DNA of 64,000 bases from assembly GCA_027257055.1 (NCBI GenBank), contig JAPVLO010000182.1, positions 8,494,001-8,558,000 on the forward strand, given 5' to 3'. The notes below the pieces were generated by a model. The model was not told the origin of the DNA, searched no databases, and saw only the letters and a list, made by a program, of their open reading frames with translations. The translations under genes and the position numbers were made by a program. Source of the DNA: Cephalopachus bancanus (Eukaryota; Chordata; Mammalia; Primates; Tarsiidae). This document shows, in pieces, positions 45,540 through 57,013 of the stretch (its first letter is position 1; every line of letters starts with the position of its first letter).

Positions 45540-45985
45540 ATGTGCTGGAACAGCACAGTGGGAAAGCCAAGAGGGCGGTGAGGTTGGAGCACAGAGAGGG
45601 AGGAAGAGGATGCCGAGAGGCGACATAAGAGCAGTGGGCAAGGATGGAGCCAGGCGAGCCTTGTGAGCCATGCTTAAAATGGTAGATTATATCCTAAGAG
45701 CCCCGGGAAGCCGCCGAAGGCATTTGGATTCAGAAGTGTGACAGTGATCCAAGGGGCTTCTGAAAAAAGACCTCTGCAGCTGCTAGAGAGGATGTATTGG
45801 ACTTTGGGTTGAAAGACCGGTGAGGAGGCTGCTTCGGCAGCCCGGATGATACAGTGGAAAGGGAAGCAGTGGAAACTGACACCTATTTAGAAGGTGGGGT
45901 GTGTGGGACTTGGCGATGGCTTGGATCTGGGGAATAAGAAATGGACGGTGGAGCCGTGACTTGAGGGTGGAACGCTGGGGACAGA
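45540..45985 (+). mobile_element. GA-rich ancient repeat, second copy
   Basis: 'GGAAGCCGCCGAAGGCATTTGGATTC...GTGTGACAGTGATCC', 'GAGGAGGCTGCTTCGGCAGCCCGGATGAT' and 'GGACTTGGCGATGGCTTGGATCTGGGG' follow the same family pattern as 24272-25490, from a different part of it. Confidence 0.55.
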
Positions 45986-47221
45986 GGGTGCGCGTTTGTT
46001 TGAAAAAGCTCTTAGATTGTAACATATTTACTTTAAGGCGCCTCTGAGGCTTCCAAAGGGAGCTGTCATGTGGGCTGAGATAGAGTCCAGAGCTCAGAGG
46101 CGCGTCCTGCCGGAGGTCTTAAAGCAGAGGGAGAAGGGAGGGAGGGAGGCTGTTGGAGTCTGAGGAAAAGGCAGGGGAGAGAACAGGTCATTACTCACCA
46201 GGGTCTGGGGGGAGCAATAGGATAAGGGGATTAGGGATTCTTCCTCATGGTCTTCCAGATGCTGAAAAAGGATACACGTGGGTCTAGAATCCGTAAAGCA
46301 TGATACAATGTACACAGCTCCTTCTGGGAGATGATCTTATTGGAAGCTGACCTTTTCCCTCCTGTTTGGTTTTGCTTCCTAGCGGGCTCTCTCCACTCTA
46401 ATCACAGAATTCTGTCTGTCCAACACACCATAAACCTTCTTGCCTCGGTACTGGGCCTTAGGAAACTAAGACTATATATAGTACATTAGAGAATATCTCA
46501 GGCAGAACTCAGTAATCAGGATCTGATGCCAAATCTTGGGGCCTTCCTATCAAGCCACGGAATACGTTTGGCCCCTTTCCTTTCAGCAAGGTGAGTAGAT
46601 CAGTTGCTGGATTCCGTTAACTGGTTCCTCCAGGGAGAGTTGGAGAATGGTTGGGAGGTGGGGGAGGGTACCTGGCATTTCCTAAATCTGAGCTAGGTGG
46701 GAGGGTGGGCAGGAGGCCTGAGTGGAGCCTCAGGAGGGAGGGTTTGTATCTTTATGTGTGGAGGGAAGTAGGGAGGGGCGGGGTTCATACAACACAGACA
46801 CCCAGGGGTCTCCAAAGACAAGTTTGGCCTAACTATATATTTTGTCATGGGCAAATGGCTCCAGGCCTGCAGGCTCGTGGGACACAAGGCAGGCCCAGGA
46901 TCTGAGAAGCAGCTTTCACTTGGGAGGTGGAGCTCTTGACAGCAGAGAGGCCCAGACTAAGTGAACCACTGGAAGTGATTCCCACTTTGAGTTCCAGTAC
47001 TGACAGAGCCATGCGATCCACCCAACACAGATAAAAACTGACAAAAGGCCCTCGGAGCATTGTGGAAAGTGGGTCTGTACTCCCTGGGTGGCATCCCTGC
47101 AGTTCCCAGGCAGAGCCTGGGCAAGATGTGGGCCCTGCGGATATGGGGCCAAATGCTGGACTCTAGTCTCTCTTCCCCAGTTTCATAATGACCCACCATT
47201 TTTACCAGCCTCAAAGTCTAC
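45986..47221. other. Unique stretch, no gene seen
   Basis: G-rich in 46640-46790. Overlapping frames of up to 85 codons without domains. Confidence 0.5.
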
Positions 47222-47305
47222 ACTAGTTCATTCATTCAACAGACATCTACTGAGCACTTCATCTATGCCAGGCACTGTGGGGTACAGAGATGACTCAAGT
47301 GTGGT
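47222..47305 (-). mobile_element. L2/MIR3 3' fragment
   Basis: 'TTCATTCATTCAACAGACATCTACTGAGCACTTCATCTATGCCAGGCACTG' is antisense. Confidence 0.8.
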
Positions 47306-47484
47306 TTCCCACTAGGAGACTGACTACAAGAGGAGGTAAGACAAGTACTCCAATGAGGTCACAGAGCAGAACGCAGGAGTTGCACAGAGAGTTCCAAAGG
47401 GGTCTATGGAAACCACGGAACCTCTTGCCCTCTCTGTCTTCCTCTGTCCAACAAGTATTTGGAGGGCCCAAGTATGTGGTGACC

Positions 47485-47715
47485 AAAAGTGTGGACTCGG
47501 CCCAGACTGTGGTTTATTCCTGGCTCCTTCTTCCACCAGCTTAGTAACAACAGGGAAGTTACTTAATGTTCCTGTCCCTCAGTCTTCTCATTTGAAAATT
47601 GAGGATAATAACAGTATCCATCCCATGGGATGAATGTCAGGATTACATGAGTTAACACATGGAAAGTGCTGAGAATGCTTCCTGGAACACAGGTGAGCTC
47701 AGAGCCAGATGTTAG
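47485..47715 (+). mobile_element. MIR SINE
   Basis: 'CAACAGGGAAGTTACTTAATGTTCC...CAGTCTTCTCATTTGAAAATTGAGGATAATAACAG...ATTACATGAGTTAACACATGGAAAGTGCT' is a well-preserved sense MIR. Confidence 0.9.
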
Positions 47716-48382
47716 CTATGAGGAGGATGATGACAATGGTGACAACTGGCTGGTGGTGTGACAGGCAGTGGGGACGCAACCAGCAGCACAATAGACAGGT
47801 AAGGTCCCCAGGCTCCTGTTGGCTTCCAGATTTGAACAAGGGAAGGGAAGGTGTTATGGAGAACCTGGCCTTGAAACAAGTAGGGTTTGGAGCCATGCGA
47901 TGGAGCTCCAATGTGTTTCAAGCTCGTGCAGAGAGGGGGAGGAGGAGAGGAGGAGCCAGTGTGCAGAGCATGGTATGTGAACATCCCTGCCAATGAGTCG
48001 CACAGAGCAGGGCTGAGATGTTAGAACTTGACTCTGGCCCAGTCTCTCTTCTTGCAGCAGGGACAGGCAATTAATGATGCAGTCAGAGATCCAGCTCTTT
48101 ATCTGGGCAACTGATTTAGGCTCCCTCCCCCACCCAAGCCAGCAAGCATCAGCTCGGGTTGGTGGCCACAGACTGTGAAAGCCGCTGACCTCCACAGCCC
48201 ATGCTACCCACCCCAACACAGATCACGGTGCGGAGCCCATGCAAGCTCACCCATCCCCAAGCACTACCTTTCCTGAGGGCTGCTTGCCTGAGGCAGACAG
48301 GAAGACCCTTTGCTCTACGTGGACTCCCTAGTTTCACTCCTGTCTGCGCTATCCAGCAGGACTGGATTTCTCGACTTCTAAA
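47716..48382. other. Unique stretch, no gene seen
   Basis: Minus-strand frames of up to 121 codons (47854-48219), without domains. Confidence 0.5.
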
Positions 48383-48702
48383 GGCCTGGTGCGGTGGCTC
48401 AGCCTGTGATCCCAACACTTTGGGAGGCCGAGGAGGGAGAATGGCTTGAGCCTAGTTCGAAACCAGCCTGGGCAACGTGGCAAGACCTCGTCTCTCCAAA
48501 AAAAAAAAAAAAAATCAAAAAATTAGCTGGGCCTGGTGGCATGCACCTATAGCCCCAGCTACTAGGGAGGTTGAGGTGGAAAGGTCACCTGAGCATAGGA
48601 GGTTGAGGTTTCGGTGAGCCGTGATTGTGCCATTGCACTCCAGCCTGGGTGACAGGGTGAGACCTTGACTCAAAATAAATACATAAATAAACAAACTAAG
48701 GC
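48383..48702 (+). mobile_element. Alu SINE, old (AluJ-like)
   Basis: Dimer with a long internal A-linker and an AAATAAATAC tail. CTAAAGGCCT / ACTAAGGCCT at the two edges may be the target duplication. Confidence 0.95.
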
Positions 48703-48734
48703 CTCGCTCCGTAACATGGCCCAGGTTTGGGGTG

Positions 48735-48930
48735 GCCGCAGAGGTTTTGGATTCTGCCTGGTCCACACTTGCCCCCTGGCTTTGCTGTGTGTGGGTTCGA
48801 GCAAACCTCTTTGAGTTTCAGTGGTTTCACTGCTGAGTAGGAATGCTACCAGCACTGCACAGGCTAACTCTGAATGTCAGATGAGTAAACACCCATGGAG
48901 AATGTGGTGCAGAATGGACACTCAATCCAT
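48735..48930 (+). mobile_element. MIR SINE, decayed
   Basis: 'GTGGGTTCGAGCAAACCTCTTTGAGTTTCAGTGGTTTCACTGCTGAGTAGGAATG' is the sense MIR order. Confidence 0.6.
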
Positions 48931-50258
48931 GCCAGCTTCCTTTTCCTTCCTCACTGCCACACACCTTCTGGCTCCGTATACACTTCTGCCAGCTAATTCA
49001 CCCTTCGCGTTTAGGCCTAACACCTGTAGGGAGCCAGGGCCTGTGGTCTCTCAGAAAGGGAGGGAAACAGCCAGCCTGTACATTCTCTCTCCTGCTTCCT
49101 GGTAACCTGTGCCCCCTGCCAGGGCACAGCACACGAAGTGTGAGTGGCTGCATGAGGTTTTCAGGGGTGGGATCTACCCTGGGTACAGTGGGGGAGTGGG
49201 GACAACTGTGCCCCACCTCTCCCTTCAGGCTCCAAAGCCAAAGTTGTTTCGTTCCCCTCTTCCTTGGGAACAGGACAGGATCTAGCTGGTTCTTTAATCT
49301 TGAGGACTCGCCGACCCAAATCTGTTACCCCTCCCAAGAGCTCTTGTCTCCGTAGAACAAACTATCTGAAGTTCAAGCGGTCACTAGTGTGGAGCCTGCA
49401 GTGTTCATGCTGGAAGAGTATCCGGAGTGTGAGGGAGACGGAGGGCCATCTGGTCGTCTCCTAGGATCACCCTAGGCTGGAACCATTTGCTCCATCTTGC
49501 AAGGGGGCTGCAGAGGGTGTCCTGTCCCCGACCGACAGCCTCTCTTTCAGGGATAATCCCCACCTGGTGGTGCCTGTAGAAGGGGCCTGGCAGACCTCCC
49601 ACCACAGGAGGAGTCAGCCAGGGCCCAGGCGTGACACTCTGGAAACTACTGACACTTTTGCACTGAGGCCGTGCTTCCCATAGGCTGCTCCTGCCTGGGA
49701 AGTGAGCAGCAGGGATATGGAGTTAGACCCATCCCTGAGAGACTGGTGACACGTTTATTGGCTGGCTTTGGCTCAAGGACTTCCCAGTGGCTTTGAAACT
49801 TCCTTAGACTGCTGGGCAACCTGGGATGCTTCTATCCAATCTTCTCTCCCTCTCACCTTCACTCGGAGTCAGGTTTGCAATACAGTTGGACATATGTCCC
49901 AGGATCCCTGACGACGCCCTCCCATTCCTGCCACCATCTCCACCATTTTTTTTCACGTGGACATTTTCCCTAACAGAGTCCTGGCATTGATAGACTTCGA
50001 GTTTCTGGACTTACACATACCTTCGTGCCCCTCTGCCAGCAATGCCCTGCTAATGCTGTATGTCTAAACCTACCTGTCTTTACATGTACCTGGTCTCACT
50101 CTCCAGTCCTGGTGAAGGGTTCTGCGAGGTGTAACTAGGAGGTAACGTCTTTTAATGTATTTTTAGGGGTTTCAGCCAAAACACAGATACAGTAAAAGAA
50201 GATTGACACACCTGCCTTTGATAATGTTATTTCAACGGTTAAGGAATATCGATGTTTT
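48931..50258. other. Unique stretch, no gene seen
   Basis: No domain or repeat recognised. Frames are at most about 72 codons. Confidence 0.5.
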
Positions 50259-50555
50259 GCTGGGCGTGGTGGCTCACGCCTATAATCCCAGCAATTTGGG
50301 AGGCCAAGGTAGACGGATTGCTTGAGTCCAGGAGTTCCAGACCAGCCTAGGCAGCATAACAAGACCTATTCTCTACAGAAATAAACAAATTAGCTGGAGG
50401 TGTTGGTGTGTATCTGTAGTGGAACAGAAGGATCACTTCAGTCCAGGAGGGCGAGGCTGCAGTGAGCTGTGATTGTGCCACTGCACTCTAGCCTGGGGGA
50501 CAAGGTAAAACCTTGACTCAACAAATAAAGCAAAAACAAAAACAAACAAACAGCG
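50259..50555 (+). mobile_element. Alu SINE, old (AluJ-like)
   Basis: 'GCTGGGCGTGGTGGCTCACGCCTATAATCCCAGC' to an AAAACAAAAACAAACAAAC tail, with a deletion in the right arm. Confidence 0.95.
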
Positions 50556-52089
50556 CGAGAGAAAGAGAAAGGTTGATTTTTATAGCACACAATGGTCTGC
50601 AAATCCGCAGAAAAACAAAGCCAAGTATATTTTGGCCTGCGAGGTAAAGTATTTAAGATGTGACATGAAGTGTGATAGGAAACAAAATAATTTGATGAGT
50701 GTGTGTGCCCTGTAGACCCTATAATGCAATATAAATAGATCACAGACTTTGATTAAACACCATTTGCAAACAATTTCGTGTTCCCAGGGGTCAGTCCCCA
50801 GACAAGCCTCTGCCTGGTTCTGAGGGAGCTGGAGGCTGAGCCCAGCTTTCAGAAGGTTGACACGGGGAGGGGTGAGCTCTTCTGAAAGGGAAGCCAGGGC
50901 TGATCCGGGGGTGGGGTGGGGAGGGCATGAGGGGTTTGGCTGAGTCCAGAGCGGCCCCTGGCATAGAGTTAGCAGTCCAGCAGCCATCCCTCTGGCTCCT
51001 GTGTTGTGTGGCGCCGCCGGCAGACCTGCAGGTGCAGCTGGGAGGCAGACATCAGAGACGCACCTGGAGGCGGCCGCCTCCTCAAAGTCTCCTGATTTCC
51101 CAGCTATGAGTGCTCCACATTGCTCTCAACTCACCTTACCTGTGCCTTACGTGACGCGGGCCGCTCTCTTCCTTGTGGAGCTCTTTATATCTGATATTTC
51201 TCTGATGCTCAACTCTGAACTCCTTGAAAGCCTAGATGAGCCCTGACCGGCCACTCAGGGCTCAGCACAGTGACTCCTTTGCAGCAGCAGCTCAGAGCAC
51301 AGAGGAAGTTAGGTGAGCAAAATCCCGCCATCCGGTGCCAAATCTCCCTACGAGGGCTCTGCGGATCTGTACCTGCTGGCACAGACCCTTGTTCTAAACT
51401 TCGGAGACCTGGAGAAACCCGGAATATCATGAATGAGAATGAGATGTGATCTTATGAGCCGTATGCTTTTTTCTTCCAGCTTTGTGCTGTAATTAATTGT
51501 CTGGTGAGCCCTTGGACGGGGATGTGTTTAGACGAATGAATTGCTGTTGTTTGTGAAGGATACAGTTGCTTCTGGCTCAATGAGTGGATCCTAATAGACT
51601 CTTATGATGGACATTTGATTCTTCAGCAGGGATGGTGGTGCTGACAGCCTTCCTTTGTGTTTGCTTTTGCTCCTGGAGGATTCCTGGCCCTGTACCAAAG
51701 CTCAGGAAGCTCACTGGCCAAGTCTGGCACTGGGTAATGTTTGGAAAATCTCTGCTCTAGCTAGTTCCCTGCACTCAGAGCTGGAGGGAATCCTAGGAGA
51801 ATGTACTCCCCTCCCTTCCTCACATAGCCCTGGAGGAGCAGAGGCTTCTAAATGTTGAGATCTCATCAAGAACTTAAGAATAAAAACCTATTACTTTATG
51901 AAACGCGACTGCTCTACAAAGGTACATAGAAATCTGATTGTGTTCAGGGGAAAGGTGGGCAGATTTAGTCAAATTGGATTTTAAATGTATCAGAGGCTCT
52001 GAGTATTTGAGAGAGCCCTAGGGCGATGCTTAGAAGAGGGAGCGATCTTATGAAGAGAAAATCATTCTGCTGGCTTGTACGGTCATCTC
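50556..52089. other. Unique stretch, no gene supported
   Basis: Moderately GC-rich around 50930-51100 (GGCGCCGCCGGCAG), but CpGs are too few for a clear CpG island. A pyrimidine tract plus AG at about 51471-51480 looks like a splice acceptor but has no exon support. Confidence 0.45.
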
Positions 52090-52200
52090 ATCACACAAGA
52101 AACCTTCTTGGGCACCTACTTTGTGCTCAGGCACTAATTCAGTGACTGGTGACACAAAGTCAAATCAGCTACCTGCTGTGATTTTGAAGGCAGGGAGGTG
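52090..52200 (-). mobile_element. L2/MIR3 fragment
   Basis: 'TTGGGCACCTACTTTGTGCTCAGGCACTAATTC' is antisense. Confidence 0.6.
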
Positions 52201-52414
52201 CTCAGGACCCAGGAGGGCCTAAGTCCCGGGATGCCTACATTCCCCCCCCCCCAGGAAAATACACGTACTGGTTTATTGTAATGGATATTACAAGGGATAC
52301 AGATGAAGAAATGCATAGGGCAAGGTATGGGAAGGGGTGCTGAGATTCTGTACCTTCCCTGGGTGCAGCACCTTCCAGGAACCTCCACAAGTTCAGTTAT
52401 ACTGAAGTTCTTCA

Positions 52415-52667
52415 AATCCTGTCACCCAGGCTGGAGTGCAGTGGCATGCTCATGGCTACCGCAACCTCACCTGTTGCGCACAGGCTATCCTTTCCAGTAG
52501 CTGGTACTACAGGCATACACCACCACACCTGGCTAATTTTTTTTTTTATTGTAGAGACAATGTTCGCCATGTTACCCAGGCTGGTCTCGAACTCCTGAAC
52601 TCAGGCAATCCTCTCACCTCAGCCTCCCAAAGTACTGGGATTAGAGTTGTGACTCACTGTGCCAGCT
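52415..52667 (-). mobile_element. Alu SINE, old
   Basis: 'CACCCAGGCTGGAGTGCAGTGGCATGCTCATGG' to 'GTGACTCACTGTGCCAGC', with an internal deletion. Confidence 0.93.
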
Positions 52668-52671
52668 TTAA

Positions 52672-52930
52672 AATATATTTTTTTCATGTCAGTAGCTTTA
52701 GGGGGTGCAAACAGTTTTTGGTTACATAGTTGCATTGGACGGGGCAAAGAAGTCTGGGCTTTAAGTGTACCCACCACCCCCATATTGTACCAACAAGTGA
52801 GTTTTTGTCCCTCCACCCCTTTCCCCTTCCTCCTGAGTCCCTGGTGTCCATGGTACCCTTCTCCATGCCTTTGCAGATCTGGGATGCCTAGGTTGACAGT
52901 AGGTATAGGCATCCATGAGCATTGACAAGA
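52672..52930 (-). mobile_element. Old L1 3' UTR
   Basis: 'CAGTAGCTTTAGGGGGTGCAAACAGTTTTTGGTTACATAGTTGCATTGGA' is antisense L1PB/L1MA 3' UTR. The second half, with C-rich sequence, is less certain. Confidence 0.68.
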
Positions 52931-53319
52931 GTCCTGTCCTCAAGCCCGACCAGTTGTTTCCCTGCACGCTAATGAGTTCCTGACCCAGCAATACCTGCTC
53001 CTGTGTGTAACCAACTGTGGCCCTCTCCTGTTGACATCTCCTTGCCTTTATGAGACCAATGACATCAGAAACACGCAGAGGAGGAGTATTAGGGAGGCTC
53101 TGATGGAGGAGAGGAAGCCACTGTGGCATTATTGAGTGGAAAATGATTCCAAGCACCGGGGACGGGAAGAGCGTGCCTTCTTTTCAAAGGCATCGTTTGG
53201 TCTTTCACCCCCCGAAGAGGCTAGTCTCCATTCTCCTCACCTGCCTTCTCTCTTCTCCTGCTTGCCGCCTCCAACCTGTGGCTCCAGGAAAATGAAATGT
53301 CTCTAAGGTCAACCGTCCA
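52931..53319. other. Unique stretch, no gene seen
   Basis: The minus-strand frame 52761-53156 overlaps L1 and has no domain. Confidence 0.5.
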
Positions 53320-53720
53320 TGGCTGTGGAGAAAGCTTATTAAAGCGATATTTTCTCTGAATTACAGCTGGCGCAGGGGTGGGAGGCTGCTTTACATATGT
53401 CGGCCTCGCAGTGCACAGGGAACGGCTGCGTTATTCCGTAACAACGGCGCTCCACGCCACCAGGCAGCAAATGGATTGCAGTTCCGCTTTAATTTCTAAC
53501 GAACGACCGGGCCTGGGCCACATCCATCAGCAGGAGACGATTCCGCCGCATTAGCAGCCTTGTTCCATGGCTGCCTCCCTGCTTATCACACCTCGGTCTG
53601 ATTAAAATGTTATATAAGGAGCGATGTTTTTGCAATAAATATCTGCTGGGAATTTCAATCAGGTTCCAGGACCACCATTGCTGAGTCATGGTTCTTTTAT
53701 TTTCAATTAGTGAGGCCCTG
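53320..53720. promoter_or_regulatory. Candidate conserved non-coding element
   Basis: Repeat-free. Combines CpG-containing words (CGTTATTCCGTAACAACGGCG, CTAACGAACGACCGGG) with AT-rich blocks (GTCTGATTAAAATGTTATAT, TTTTTGCAATAAATATCTGC, TTCAATTAGTGAG) and homeodomain-like ATTA/TAAT sites. CpGs surviving outside Alus suggest selection or protection. Inference only. Confidence 0.35.
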
Positions 53721-53784
53721 GCAGGGGTGGACTTTAGAGAGGACTGCAGTTTGGTTTCAGGAGCCCAGAGGGGGGGGATAAATA

Positions 53785-54362
53785 GAAATGTGAAGGGAAC
53801 CCCAAAATACCCAGAATTTATTTACAAAAAGTTGTGTATTTATTCTCACATGTTTAAACTTCAGTCATCTTCAAAGTACTCTCCGTTTGATGCAAGACAC
53901 CTACGGAGACGCTTTTTCCACTGCTCAGAACAGTTCTTGAACTTGTCGATTTTGATGCCTTTTAGTGCTTCTGCCGTTTTTTTGTTTCACCTCTTCCATA
54001 TCTGGCAAAACGTTTCCATTTGAGGACTTTTTTTATCCAGGGAAAGAAAAAAAGTTGCTCAGGGCGACATTGGGTGAGTAGGGAGGGTGGAGCATGGGGT
54101 CATGGCATTTTGGGTCAAAAACTGCTGAACGCTCAGCGCACTGTGGGCAGGTGTGTTGTCATGGTAGAAGAACCAGTCACCTGTTTGCCACAGCTTGTGA
54201 CATTTCTTCCTCCATGCAGCCTCTCACAACAATGCTCGCTGGTACACTGATGCTGATGATTTCCTAGAACCCTTACCTAGTGGAGGAAGCCTGTACTACA
54301 AAGGGTCCACACTCCAAAAGATAATTCTGGGTTTTTTTTGGGGGGGTTCCCCTTCATATTAA
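53785..54362 (-). mobile_element. Mariner DNA transposon, internally deleted
   Basis: Both ends are present. The left inverted repeat (53785 on, GAAATGTGAAGGGAACCCC...ACCCAGAATT) matches the reverse complement of the right end (AATTCTGGGTTT...GGGGTTCCCCTTCATATTAA). TA dinucleotides lie directly outside (53783-53784 and 54363-54364), as expected for mariner. It is 578 bp long against about 1.3 kb for complete mariners, so the N-terminal half of the transposase has been lost. Confidence 0.9.
53858..54260 (-). pseudogene. Mariner transposase C-terminal remnant
   Basis: The minus strand reads WFFYHDNTPAHSALSVQQFL (near 54110-54175), the second catalytic Asp region of the DDD mariner transposase. 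It then reads LHPPYSPNVALSNFF in a shifted frame, with Asn (codon at 54054-54056) where the third catalytic Asp belongs. It ends EQWKKRLRRCLASNGEYF plus a stop. Frameshifts and the Asp-to-Asn change make it inactive. The mariner subfamily cannot be assigned by eye. Confidence 0.88.
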
Positions 54363-54639
54363 TAACTGATTGGATAAGAGATTTCCAGGAGTAGCTAGAA
54401 GTCTGGGAACAAGTCAGGCGTCCCAAGATCTCTCCAGGCTTTTGTGAGTGGCATTCCTTCTCCATGCTGGGAAGGGAAAAAGATACAAGCCAGGGTGGAG
54501 CCCTGCTGAGCTCACTGTGTCCTCTCCAGCTTGGTCACTTCACTGGCCAAGTCAGTATAGGGTATTCAGAAGGAAGAGGGGACCCAGGGGGAGGGAGCGC
54601 AGTGCTGAGTGCTTACAGGATTTCAAGATCTCTGTAAGT

Positions 54640-54865
54640 GCGTTTGAAGTGTTTGCTGTGTCAGGCTCTCTGCTAGGCACTTTTCTGTGCCTTAATGGAT
54701 CTAAGCTGCACAAGGAACCGATGAGGTTGGCATTAGTGTCTCTGTTGCACAAATGGGCAAAGGGAGAGTAGCAAAGAGGAGATGAGTTGACCGGTTCACA
54801 CAGTCAAGTGGCTGGTGGCAGAGCTGGGACTGATCCCCCATATCAGGCTCCAGAACCTTGCCCTG
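54640..54865 (-). mobile_element. MIR SINE
   Basis: 'CTGTGTCAGGCTCTCTGCTAGGCAC', 'CAAATGGGCAAAGGGAGAGTAGC' and 'CACACAGTCAAGTGGCTGGTGGCAGAGCTGGGACTG' are well-preserved antisense MIR. Confidence 0.9.
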
Positions 54866-54904
54866 ATCTTCATGGGATACCGCCAAGCTTAGTGGGGGGG
54901 GGAA

Positions 54905-55030
54905 CACTTTTGAGCATCTACCCACTCGACCATGCACTAAACATGTTACACAGTATTGGAAGCAGAAGATAATCAGATGTGGGTCTTGCCTCAAAGGAAT
55001 TTCCAGTTGGGGCAGGAAAAACACACCTAC
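54905..55030 (-). mobile_element. L2/MIR3-type fragment
   Basis: 'TTGAGCATCTACCCACTCGACCATGCACTAA...GTGGGTCTTGCCTCAAAGGAATTTCCAGTTGGGG' follows the antisense L2 order. Confidence 0.6.
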
Positions 55031-55489
55031 GAAACGGTTCCAAAGCAATTGAAAAGGATCACCTCAACAGACAAACCAAAAAAGAAAAAAGAAACGATTC
55101 ATATATATAAGCACCTTTGATTTCAGAAAACAGAAAGGCATCGTCCTCTACACCTCAGGTCTTAACCCCTAGGTATAAGAAGTCTGTGGTTGGAACTGCA
55201 GAGAGGGTGGAAGGTTTGCACCAACTCTGTGATCAGAAAGGATGTCCAGCTAATCCAGGGTGGCTTCCTGGACATGGCACGTGTTGGTTAAGCTCTGAAA
55301 ACAATGATGGAGCTGAATGCAAGTAAGAGAAGGGGAGGGCGAGCTTACTGTCACCTCTTTCCATCCTTTCCCAAGGAGGTGAGAAAGCTGTAGGTCAGAC
55401 CCAGGCATCCATGCCTGGTGGAGGTGCTGCTGACGGTGTCAGTGACCGGGCTGCAGAAGCAGGGGAAGGGCTGCTTCATCATTCATCAG
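55031..55489. other. Unique stretch, no gene seen
   Basis: No repeat assigned with confidence. Confidence 0.45.
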
Positions 55490-55745
55490 TTGTGCTGGAT
55501 GTCAAGTTGATACACGTTATGTCTGACCACGCGGATTAGAAGCTGAACATTTTGACTCAATATAAATTGCTCCGTGCCTTCAGAACAGGAAGAGGGAGAA
55601 ATGAATAAACTTTCCAAGAAACTAATTAACCCACAGATAGTTCATACTGTCGTTCTAATCCAGACAGAAAGTGATAATAGACACATAGTTCAGAGACAGC
55701 TCATCAGGACACAAAGTAGACCAGTTTAATCATCTTTCTCTGGCA
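55490..55745. promoter_or_regulatory. Candidate conserved non-coding element
   Basis: Repeat-free and AT-rich, with GAAACTAATTAACCCAC, GTGATAATAGAC and CAGTTTAATCATC (homeodomain-like sites). Inference from texture only. Confidence 0.25.
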
Positions 55746-55997
55746 GATAATGAAGCTGTTTCATTTTATTTTGGTTGATATCATGCCAGGCTCCCCAGGC
55801 CCAGTGAGTAAAGGGATGGCGTCTTGCCAGAGAGAGAGAGACTGGAGGAGAGAGAAGCCATCGATTTCTGGAAGCAAGGAGACTTCTTCTCACCATACCT
55901 GGCCTGTATCATCATGGTATAAAAAGTTCATAGCGAGAAACTTACTGTGGAAAGGGGGAAAGGGAATTGGCTTGCACCATCTCCAAAAAGCAAAGAG

Positions 55998-56135
55998 AGG
56001 CCGGATGTGGTGTGCCTGTAGTCCCAGCTACTTGGGCGGCTGAGGCCGGGGGTTTCTTGAGCGCAGGAGTCTGAGTCTACAGTACGCTGTGATTGTACCT
56101 GTGAATGGCCACTGCACTCCAGCCTGGGCAAAAGC
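55998..56135 (+). mobile_element. Fossil Alu monomer (FAM/FRAM-like)
   Basis: 'GTGCCTGTAGTCCCAGCTACTTGGGCGGCTGAGG' followed by 'CCTGTGAATGGCCACTGCACTCCAGCCTGGGCAA'. The second phrase keeps the 7SL RNA 3' sequence (CCTGTGAATAGCCACTGCAC) that dimeric Alus have lost. It is a single arm without a linker, so it is a pre-Alu monomer rather than a broken dimer. Confidence 0.78.
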
Positions 56136-56744
56136 AAAGAGGATCTCAGGCTAGAGAACAATTCCTGGCCTGGCATGTCAGTCGGCAAGAAAGGAGATGA
56201 CTCTTCTTGTCATTGAATCATAACCTCTGTGTCTCCTCGGATGGCCTGGCTCAACCGGCCAAGCCACTGTGGATGGTTCAATGGATGTGGCAGCCTCCTG
56301 CCAGAGAAGCCAAGTGGCTCCGCTGTCCCCCAGGAGGACTCCTGAAACCCGAGCTTGCAGCCTGGCCCCACCATTCTCTTGCTTTCCCTTGGTGCTGAAA
56401 TGGCCCCAGGCAGCCACGCTATACTTCATAACCTACATATTCTGCCACCCATCTCTGCCACACATTCCTTCTCCCCAGGCTTCCTGCTGCCACTTCATAG
56501 CACCTCTGCAGCCCCCTGGCTCTGAGCCTCAGTTTCCTTATCCAGAGAGTGGAAACAGGAAAACCGATGTCAGTGGTTGTTGGGTGTATCCAGGGCCCAG
56601 CAGGCTCTGTAGGAAGCCCATGGTGAGTCTCAGGAAAGGCTGGGTATCAGGGTGATGACGCTCTTCACTCCCAACAAAATCTGCCTCCCATCTAGAACCC
56701 TCCTGCAGACTCTCTGATGCCTTCCCAACAAATCCCTATGTCTC
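56136..56744. other. Unique stretch, no gene seen
   Basis: A 128-codon frame (56269-56655, +) without a domain. Confidence 0.5.
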
Positions 56745-57013
56745 GAAAAACGGAATATCATGCAGTCTCACTCATAAGCGGGCCCTAAACATTGGGCACT
56801 CCGGCAAAAATGCAATAATAACTGACGCTGGACCCAGCTCATGCAGGGACAGGGGCCATAAGGGGAACACCACCACCACTGGGTGCCGGGTCCACTGCCG
56901 GGGGAAGAGAGGGCTCGCTAGAAGCCCAAACCTCACCTGCACACAATGGACCTGTGTAACAAATCTTCACACGTACCCAGCTCTAAAATTAAGAAAAAAA
57001 TACATAAAAAGAT
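56745..57013 (+). mobile_element. L1 3' UTR, second subfamily
   Basis: 'CAGTCTCACTCATAAGCGGGCCC', 'GAGAGGGCTCGCTAGAAGCCCAAACCTCACCTGCACAC', then CTCTAAAATTAAG and an A tail. Same type as 58980-59232 and, more distantly, 27290-27528. Confidence 0.85.

Noticed and set aside
51471..51520. Splice-acceptor-like TTTTTTCTTCCAG with a following donor-like GGTGAG
   Set aside because: The enclosed piece is very short and has no coding or paired-exon support. Such pairs occur often by chance.
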